From Loripinus fragilis (lineage: Eukaryota > Mollusca > Bivalvia > Lucinida > Lucinidae): 64,000 bases of DNA. Location of the stretch: positions 73,433,471 to 73,497,470 of the forward strand of contig OZ026527.1 of the NCBI GenBank assembly GCA_964019695.1, given 5' to 3'. Made by a program: the position numbers and the translations under genes. The notes below the pieces were generated by a model. That model had not been told where the DNA came from. It made no database searches and was given only the letters and a program-made list of their open reading frames with translations. Of this stretch, positions 55,590 to 64,000 are shown in pieces; the stretch's first letter is position 1; each line of letters opens with the position of its first letter.

Positions 55590-57010
55590 TATACAAATGT
55601 TATTTTAGAGATTTTGTGTTTCAATATGGTCAACAGACTATTGTGGTGCATTCCCCTCAGCAACTCTGCTGAAAAGAATACCATTATTGTCAATGTAGTG
55701 TTCCAGTTCACTTATGACAGACTCTCTCCATCTAGAAAGATTTTCATTTTCACTATTACCAAGAAGCAGATCCATATCCAAATAAGCCATGACAAGTTGA
55801 AGCAAAAGGTTCTCCTGGTGCTGCTGATGGATTTCTTCATATAGAGGACATTCAAGAATAAAGTGCTGTACAGTCTCTATTTCACCACAGACGCAATCTG
55901 AACTTTCACTCTGATTTTATTTATATTTGTATTCATTTAGCTTGAGGTATTTTGTCCGTAATTGAAGAATGGTAGGAAAGAGATCCTTAAAAGGCAAATC
56001 TAAGTACTACAGTCTGCTATCAGCTAGTGGCTTGAAGGTGTAGAGAAAACTGCCAGACTCAGAAATGTCCCAGTGCTGCTGCCATTTAGATACAATTGAC
56101 TTTTTCGCTGAGAACTTGATATCCTGAATGGTGACAACAGATGTATTAACAGGCATCTCTGAGACTTGATGAGCAGCATCTTTTGCTAGCCTGTCGGCAA
56201 TCTCATTTCCAGCAATAGTAGCATTTCCTGGCGTCCAGAATATTGAAACATCAAAAGCTGTAGACTGTAATTGTTGAATGAGAGACATGATTTGTGGTAT
56301 AAGAACAGTGTAATTAGTACTTGCCCAGTTGAGTGTATGGATTCAAACTGCAGATTGACTATCAGAGATTATTTGCAGTGATTAGGAAAAGTCAGAAATT
56401 TTCTTGCAGACAACAAAGTAAGAAAGAATGCTAAGCTCAGGAATCGATACAATCAAGTACCACACCTAACCCAGGACACCATATGAGAATGTGACAACAA
56501 CACAAGAAAACATCACATACAAGAGAGCCAAGAGGTCAGTCCTTTCCCAGCAGGTGACAACAAGGCTGCAAGGAACAGACAAGACAGTATAGCAGACAAA
56601 CACGAAACACAAATAACAAAAGTTCTAACACCATAAGTATGGCCACAAATTCTGCCAAGAGAATAGACCCTCTTGCTGTCACTAGTCTGGTTAGTTCTAA
56701 TCCACTGGGATCATCTGGAAGGAATATCACTGCACCAGCTCCGAAAAGTTCTTGATTGTCAAGACATTATCCATCTGTGAAAGCAAACCTTGACCTTCTG
56801 AAAGAAGTTTATGGATAATATTTCGGCCCATTTCTTGTTGCGATGATGATATATTTTTTGAGGACCTCAACTGACTCCAGTAATTAGGCAACCGAATAGT
56901 TCTGACGAGGTCACCTGGATTCTAAGCTGGTTCATGTTGAATCATATTGATACTAATGTTGGTGGTTTGTTGCATCTCTGCTGCCTGGCTTATAGACTGA
57001 TGAAGCTTGA
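55590..57010 (-). pseudogene. LINE 3' part: RNase H domain and C-terminal CCHC-like motif, dead
   Basis: Minus strand, in order: AFTDG with an in-frame TAA directly after (56767-56769), DNQELFGAGAVIFLPDDPSG, LLAEFVAILMVLEL, ISDSQSAV with a stop, FWTPGNATIAGNEIADRLAK, and DCVCGEIETVQHFILECP. The D, E and D of the RNase H active site are visible; the usual PGH is PGN. The C-terminal CxCG-ET-xxH-xxxxC motif is typical of non-LTR elements with an RNase H domain. A subfamily-R retroelement end (56413-56618) interrupts it. It was probably once the end of an autonomous LINE. Confidence 0.87.
56413..56618 (-). mobile_element. Truncated retroelement 3' end (subfamily R) inside the LINE RNase H region
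   Basis: AAGCTCAGGAATCGATACAA, GTACCACACCTAACCCAGGA and CCTTTCCCAGCAGGTGACA, in reverse of 15520-15718. It separates the LLAEF and ISDSQ motifs of the host LINE. Confidence 0.87.
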
Positions 57011-57727
57011 CCATGTTGACCTATACATTGATTTAGTTGAAGCTTGAGGGAATGATCTGTGCTCTTTGCATTTATTTTGGCAACTTCTCTAACGGCAATT
57101 TAAGTAAAACTCAGATCGATGGGCAACTTATTCAGGGTGGCCAATCACGTGATACGCAATTGGTAATCTCACATTTTTGTGGACGTTTTCTGCTCGATTC
57201 AATGTATGTCAAACTTTTTTTCGTGGGATTATTGATCGATTTCAGAAAAAGACACTAGGTGCAGGGTGTCCGGGCTTTACAGCGGATCATTCTGATGTTG
57301 GCCGTTTTCAGCTAAAACATGCAGTTCTTGTGTAAAGCCACGTAAAGTTTAACTGACTGATTTGGTAGGATTCACATTTTTGTCAATACATGCTCTTGTT
57401 TAAAGCTAAACAGCTAATTCATTCAATCTAAGGCTTGTTTATGCATTTCGGTCATTTCTTTTAGTGAATAGAATTCAGTTTTTCACAGATTGAGTGTAGG
57501 ATTGCTATTCCTTGCAGTAGAAAATGGCAACGGAAGACGATGATAGGAGTCACACGGTTTGGTAGGAATCACACTTGAATTCTGCGATAGCAAACTAGAT
57601 AGGAATCACACTCCTTTGTGCAAATTAAAACTTGTTAGCTCATCTAGAGCTGACTGAGCACAGTCTATTTATGATGTGGTTTGTTGTCCATTTATTGGTT
57701 TAGTAGGCGCGTTGCTGAATTTCATAT
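57011..57727. other. Intergenic, nothing recognised
   Basis: A loose recurrence of TAGGAATCACAC-type words (57370-57610) is the only structure seen. No gene. Confidence 0.45.
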
Positions 57728-58226
57728 ATGTAAGTTAGGGTGCAAAGATCAGGAGTCGATACAATCAAGTACCACACCCGACCCGGGATACCAATGGGAA
57801 AGTTACAAACTCACAGTTAGGCACCACAAACGAGAGCCAAGAGGTCAGCCCTTTCCTAGCAGGTGACCACAAAGCACAAATAAACAGACGCGCACAAAGA
57901 CATAGCAAACATAAGACAGAACAAAAACATAAAAGATCCACAAAAGAAGAACCGCCTTGGAACGGTCAGTACAATATTTTACTGGAGGGCTTAAACCGGT
58001 TTAACAGCGCACCAACCTCACCCTTAATTCAGATGTGGATCAAGACACATAGATATTTGGTTTGCATGAAAGACCCCTAACTTATCAATGCATCATCTCC
58101 TAAAACATATAAATCAAGATATAACAAGGAGATAAAGCAAAGATAAGAACTCAACAGTAAATAAAACTGAATACCGGAGCAAAAGAAATCCAACAGGTAA
58201 ACCCCAGTGGGCCCGACAAACATATA
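57728..58226 (-). mobile_element. Retroelement 3' end (subfamily R), longest 3'-only copy
   Basis: Minus-strand copy collinear with 15225-15718, from GTCGGGCCCACTGGGGTTTA to GATTGTATCGACTCCTGATC and a CCTAACTTAC end. Confidence 0.9.
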
Positions 58227-58239
58227 ACCATATAAGGCT

Positions 58240-59000
58240 TACTTTTTGAGAAAACTTACCTCATCGTCATAAAGGGTGAAACCGGTCTCAAATCAAAACT
58301 AAATGCCTCTACTTTAATTTTGATTGGGTCGTACGTTCAAAAATTGGTAGCGTCATATTTAAAAAAGGGGAGATAACTCTATCCTTGCAGAAAAGGGAAT
58401 TGTGAAGTACGAATTTCGAAACGATTTTTTGCAGTTCAAAAACAATATTTTTTCGTAAATCATTTTATTTTCTGAAATCAATTTAACTTTTATTTATTTT
58501 TTAATCAAATTTGGCTCATTTTCTTCATTTGCAGATATAACTAATGAGGGATTACTCTTTCTACCCTATAAAATGGAACATTTTCCTCGATATCGTTTCT
58601 AATAATACCGTTGTTTTTAGTACAAAAACGTAAAACTTGAGTAATTCGAAGAAAAATATAAATTTGCTTTTCAAAAACAATATTAACAGCATTCTGACAT
58701 GCTTGACGGCTCGGAAAATCGCTTGCAAAGTTGCTATCCACGTGTGGAAAATACCCTGTTTTTATGCATTTCACCAATACACTCAATATACTATTAGGCG
58801 CAGATTCTGAATGCTTTTGAGAAAACTTACCTCATCATCCTAAAGGATGAAACTAGTCTTTAATTGAAGATAAATGTCTATACTTAATTTTTGATTGGGT
58901 CGCGCGCTCAAAAATGGGTAGCGTCATAACGAAAAAGGGGAGATAACTTTATACTTGAAGACAACAGAATCACGAAGTACGAATTTTAAAAGTATCAAGT
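58240..59000. repeat. Direct repeat pair, ~175-bp units 570 bp apart
   Basis: 58246-58420 and 58816-58995 share GAGAAAACTTACCTCATC, TTTTGATTGGGTCG, GGTAGCGTCATA and AAGGGGAGATAACT. Non-coding. Confidence 0.8.
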
Positions 59001-59149
59001 ATGGACTTTTTCTGAAGACAAACGGTCTGACACATTTCTTAAAGGTAATTTGGTATGCTTAATCCGAAAACCAATGTTTGCAAGCTGAGAAATGGCGTCT
59101 TATTGAGCGTATTCGCATGTTTTCAAGATGGCCACCAAAATCATACAGA

Positions 59150-59412
59150 ATCTTACATTGTTGTTGATTCACTGTTTAATGTACCTCGGAATATTTGTGG
59201 GGGTTCTGTGTTGGTCTTTGTTTTATTATGCATCCTTTTGTGTTCTTTCTACTGTTGTTAACACTTTGACGAGGAAAAGAATGATAGTTGCTTTGCTTTG
59301 ATTGTCTTCCTGATGTCCTGTGACTGTAAGTGTTCTGTTGCTCTTCCTCACGATGCCGTGGGTTTATCTGCAGTAGTGATTGTGGTATTTCCTGTTTATA
59401 CTCACTTACTTT
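59150..59412 (+). mobile_element. Retroelement 3' end (subfamily B)
   Basis: TTGTTGTTGATTCACTG, GTTGCTTTGCTTTGATTGTC, GATGCCGTGGGTTTATCTGC, and a TTATACTCACTTACTTTTT end. Confidence 0.8.
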
Positions 59413-60214
59413 TTGCTTATCTAGTGTCCAGCTATAATAATGAATGTTTCATTCGTAGCGGTATTTTGGGCTAGTTTCAAGCTTTTAAAGTGATAAACGA
59501 GAAATGAGTTTTGAGAATCGACAAGTTGCTCCGATTTGACTGTCGTCATTTGTCTATTCTTCCTAGCAATACCCACAACATGTGTTACATTATCTATATA
59601 TCAAACGTTAAAGCATTTGAATTTCTTAGTACCCCAGGGTCGAATTAGAATCAGGACAACTTTTCATGGGCGTCAAATTGTTCTGTGGGACCACTTTCAA
59701 TAGGTGAAAGTATTGCCCTGAAAATAACCCAATTTGGGCTATGTGAAATTGCATGGTTTCCATGGCAACCAAATATGCGCTTCAAAATAGTTGCGAAGGA
59801 TCTACAAATTACTTATATCTCAGCAGAAACTCATCCTAAAGTACTAACTCGATTAAAAAAAATAAAGGTAAGACATAGCAGGTTCATTCAGCGGTAAGGT
59901 ATACTAATTATCAAATTTGCGTATTCATGAAAATTAATGAATACATTAGAAATAAAAGAAAAATTGTAAACAAATAAGAGGGTGTACCCATCAAGATACT
60001 TACATTTCATCCAAATTATTTTAGGCAAGCACTCTTGGTACCAAAATAATTTTCTAACATTCCCACTCATAAATATTAATCAAAATATTAGAAATAAGAG
60101 AAAATTATGGAAAAAAATAATGGTGTGTACTTACAAAATTACGCATATGTCAGCTGCTAGTTATCATACTCGACTGAGCTTGTTCTCAAATTAGAGCCTG
60201 GGACTAATCTTTAT
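59413..60214. other. Intergenic, nothing recognised
   Basis: AT-rich; short frames only. Some ATTAATATTCATGAATA-like words anticipate the array to the right. Confidence 0.4.
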
Positions 60215-61330
60215 CTTTCTGAGTTCTTCTTTCTTTTAAATGTTTTCTTATATATCCATGAGTATGCAAATGAGATCAATTGTATATTCGTCATTGGGTC
60301 AACTTTTATTTGTTACCATGTTTGGTAGTTCAGGATATATAGCAGCTGAAATATAGGTTATTTTGTAGGCCACACCACTCAAATTTTCTACTATTTTTGA
60401 CTTATTCTTATGTGTTCTTAAATATTCGTGAATATGCAAATTAGATATTCTGAAAACATTTAATCATAGGGTCGCATACCTATACCAAACTCTTGTGTCT
60501 CAACTTTTATTTTGTACCAAGTTTTGTAGTCTAAGATAGTAAGCAGCTGGTGTAGAAATAATTTTTAGGGATACCACCTTAATGCCTCTACCATTTTTTC
60601 CTTTTTTCTTATGTTTACATTAATATTTAAGGATATTCAAATTAGATTATTCGTATATCTAATCGTTTTCATCAAATAAAAATGTCTCAACTTTTATCTG
60701 GTACCTAGTTTTGAAGTTAATAATAATAAACAGTTGACTTAGAGGTTATTTTGAAGGTATACCTCCCTTATTTTTTTACCAATTTTCTCTTATTTCTTAA
60801 GTGTTCATTAATATTCATGAATATTAAAATTAGATAATTCGTATATTTAATCATTTTGGTCAAAATGATATGTCTCAACTTGAATTTGTTAAACAGCTGG
60901 CGTATAGGTAATGTTGTAGGTGTACCACCTTAATTTTTCTACCAATTCTCTCATATTTGTAGAGCTTCCATTAATATTCACGAATAATTAAATTAGATAA
61001 TTCGTATATTCTATCATTTTGATCAAATGGCTATGTCTCAACTTTGATTTGGTACTAAGTTTTGTAAGATAGGATAGTTCGCAGCTAGCTTCGTGGTAAT
61101 TCTGTGGGGCTACCACCTTATTTTTCTACCAATTTAATCTTATGCCTTATTTTTATATTAATATTCATGAATATTAAATTAGATAATTCGCATATGTAAT
61201 CATTTAAGTCAAATGGCAATGTCTCAACTTTTATTTGGTACCAAGTTTTGTAGTATAAAATAGTTCGCAGCAGACGTATAGGACATTTTGTAGGTATAAC
61301 CCCTTAATTTTTCTACAGATTTTCTTGTAT
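60215..61330. repeat. Tandem array, ~180-bp units (about six)
   Basis: Units share CATTAATATTCATGAATATT, TTAGATAATTCGTATAT, TGTCTCAACTTTTATTTGGT, ACCAAGTTTTGTAGT and ACCACCTTAATTTTTCTACC. Clearly diverged and non-coding. Confidence 0.85.
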
Positions 61331-61421
61331 TTCTAATGTTTTCATTTATATATCTGCTCTTTCAATTTGTGAGGATCGTACATTAAAATGGAATATCGTC
61401 ATTCATATAATGGGGAGGTAA

Positions 61422-61566
61422 AAGTAAGTAAGGGTGCAAAGATCAGGAATCGATACAATCAAGTACCACACCCGACCCAGGATACGAATGGGAAAGTGAC
61501 AAACTCACAGTTAGACACCTCAAACGAGAGCCAAGAGGTCAGCCCTTTCCCAGCAGGTGACTACGA
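61422..61566 (-). mobile_element. Truncated retroelement 3' end (subfamily R)
   Basis: GTAAGTAAGGGTGCAAAGAT, then GGAATCGATACAATC, to CCCTTTCCCAGCAGGTGACT; the reverse of 15590-15718. Confidence 0.88.
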
Positions 61567-61574
61567 AGTGCTGT

Positions 61575-61712
61575 TGATGCGGACTTGGTAGCTTTGTGAC
61601 ATTTGCAGGGGATCCGGACTAGTACTGCTAAGAGACCCTATAGCTTTGTGATTTTTCAGGGGTGGGGGGGGGGGTGGGCAGACCCCCTGCCCTCCTATCT
61701 GGATCCACGCAT
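61575..61712. repeat. GGATCC-bounded dispersed repeat, second copy
   Basis: GCGGACTTGGTAGCTTTGTG, GGGGATCCGGACTAGTACTG, a G-run, GACCCCCTGCCC and ATCTGGATCC match 43985-44150. Confidence 0.75.
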
Positions 61713-63291
61713 GATAGATTCGACATCTCCCCCAGAAACATCAGTTGAAACTTGGTAGATAGCATTAAGGCAGTTTGACTATTCAAAACTGATAGAATCG
61801 TTTGGCTTTGGTATCCAACTTGGTCGCCCATGCAGCAATCCTTAAATTCTTGAAACAACGCTTCCATGTTGGGCTGTACCAAATTTTGTTTGGAAGCATC
61901 AGGGCAAACTGATATTGATGAGTGCTAAAATTAAAGTTTGAGCTACAAAACGAAGGTATTTAACCATTTAATTATTTAAATTACATATATAGTCTGCAAG
62001 CTGGATACCTAAGCTACAAATTAAAACATTTCGAGCAAAAGTACCGCTTCCAAAGGTGTTATGTGTGTTACTTAAATTAAATTATCCTTTAAATATGATA
62101 AGTGTTACCAATATCATTTACTTTTACATTTGATCTGTGCATTTTTTTCAAAATGTTTTTGACCTTATTGTACTAGCATACTCATTTGGCTTATAGAAAA
62201 AACAAATTTACTTTTCTTCCTTTAATCTATTGTCTTATATGAGTAGTTAAACAACCCTACCCCCAGTTTTAAGGAGCCCCATTTGATAGGTATAATTTAA
62301 GTAAAAAATATATGTTAATTTTTGCTGCTGCTGAATATCATATATATTTGGGACTGTCTTGCTCATATATTAAAGAATAATAGATTTTGCAGGTTTGACA
62401 ACAAGATTGGATCACGTGTCAAATACTGTAACATATGTTACCATGGCATAATAAATGAGCAATGCCATTGACTTGATGTAAGGGATGTTATTTCAGGAAA
62501 AAATAATATTTTTGCATGTTTTTCCTATAAGTCTCTAGCCTCTGGTGCCTTAATCTTAGGAATTAAATCATTTGTGATTTTCAATCCCATGGACCTTTGT
62601 TACAGATATTATGAATAAACTTTTTTTCTCAATATTTCCTAATATGTATAATACTTCAATACTATAGATAGAGGGACATAGAAAATAATAGTTTCATATT
62701 TGAACAAAACAATTTAGTAAATGTTTCTGTTAAATGTAAATATTCTTAACTAATCCTTATCCAAGTCATATACAATGGCTACCATTATGTTTGCTTCTTT
62801 GGCAAAATAATTGCTCACCTCATCTCATCAAAACTGGTAGAATCATCCAACTGTATTTTGATTGCAAGCTGAGTAAGGGCCTGCTTCATACCAAACGCGT
62901 TTGCAGTTATATTCTATCTTAAAAAACAATTCAAGATGCATTGAATAAGAGATATTTACACTCTGTAAGCCAGGGCATTAGCCTGTAGCAGCTTGTTACA
63001 TATGTTACTATATTAATTTAAGAATAAGAGAATTGAAAGTTTGAGCTTACAGAAAGAAGACATTAAAACTATCTTATCTGTTGACCTTCTCATAGAGTCT
63101 GCATACTGGATGCCTTTACTACATATGAAAGCAGTTTTACATTAATATGGCTTCCTGTGGTGTTATGTGCGTTATATAAATTCAATTATAGTTTAAAAGT
63201 GGTAATTGTGCCTATTTTCATTTAGTTCAGCAACTGCACAGTGTAGTTTAGTTTATGCTTTACTTCCATACGCAAATGACTAATATAATCA
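61713..63291. other. Intergenic, nothing recognised
   Basis: About 1.6 kb of AT-rich sequence without supportable gene, RNA or element boundary. Confidence 0.45.
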
Positions 63292-64000
63292 AGAGGGTCA
63301 TTGGGCCCTGGGTCGCTCACCTGAGAATGGCTGTTTATAATGGTATAGGAGAGCATAGCAGTTTCATTAGGACTTAACATGGGTTATGCTGACAAAATTA
63401 ACAGGATGTAGAACTTCAACAAATAAAACAAGTGAACCCTGAAAGGGTAGTTTGGTAGTTTGCCACATTTCATCAGGGTCTGCACTGTTTGCTATGATAA
63501 ATGCAATATTCAGAGACTGTAGTATTAAGAAAGTCTACCTGTGATACCTTAAAACATATAACGGACAATGTAGCTATCTGTATGGGAAAATTAATCTTCC
63601 CAGAATCAAGGGAAAACCTTTCTACAACCAAGACAGCCACATTTGCAAGATTTGTCTCCCTTACAATATTCCTATAATATTTTAATTTGGACTTAGTGGT
63701 TCAGTAGTAGATTTTGTTTAAAAACATTTCTCATCTAGAGCTCTGGCAGCCCCTTTGATCAGTGGAGTGGAACCATTTGTGAACTTTTGGTTGAGTGAAT
63801 CATGAGGAACAATTCTATGAAATTATTTTAAATTTGGGTCAGTGTTTCAGGAGATGTTGTTTAAAAGATCTCTTATCTGGAGCTCTGGCAGCTCTCCTGT
63901 TCGGTGGAGCAGAACCATTTATGCAATTTTGGAAGAGGCCATTATGGGGAACATTCGTGTGAAGTTATATGAAATTTGGACCAGTGGTTCAGGAGGAGAT
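63292..64000. repeat. GGGCCCTGGGTCGCTCACCT-headed repeat, runs off the window
   Basis: The head AAGAGGGTCATTGGGCCCTG matches 12639. From 63640 the ~140-bp units (GAACCATTT, TTCAGGAGATG, GAGCTCTGGCAGC) match 3180-3600. Confidence 0.78.

Overview
Eukaryotic, AT-rich, intron-rich nuclear DNA, most likely from a bivalve mollusc (possibly a heterodont clam). The evidence is an animal-type ERCC3/XPB gene with long repeat-filled introns, tRNA-derived SINEs, very many small inverted-repeat DNA transposons, and tandem arrays of a style typical of clam genomes. The species cannot be named from sequence alone. Nothing points to bacterial or viral DNA.

Two real host genes are visible. (1) Positions 1155-28123, minus strand: the first eight coding exons (about 305 residues) of XPB/ERCC3, the translocase subunit of TFIIH. 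The helicase core lies beyond the left edge. (2) Positions 38765-47751, plus strand: a complete three-exon gene for a 586-residue protein with a helical N-terminus, a long charged coiled coil and a C-terminal death domain. I do not recognise this architecture as a named family; it is the best candidate here for an undescribed signalling component.

Almost everything else is repeats. 0-15 kb: tandem arrays and TIR elements packed into XPB introns, some reaching to within a few bases of splice sites. 15-28 kb: long XPB introns with palindromic elements, SINEs, hAT-type MITEs and a probable 6.6-kb Mutator-like composite that contains a LINE, itself holding a hAT-like element in its AGAT tail. 28-38 kb: intergenic, with a SINE, MITEs and 5'-truncated retroelement ends. 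40-47 kb: introns of the death-domain gene, with decayed LINE pieces, foldback elements and a mariner-sized TA-flanked element. 48-64 kb: a nested retroelement graveyard (reverse transcriptase and RNase H remnants, many truncated 3' ends, a second hAT-like element), then tandem arrays.

The two genes have no evident functional link. Exon joins were checked by reading frame and splice signals by eye. Family names for transposons rest on termini, target-site duplications and motifs, not on database searches.
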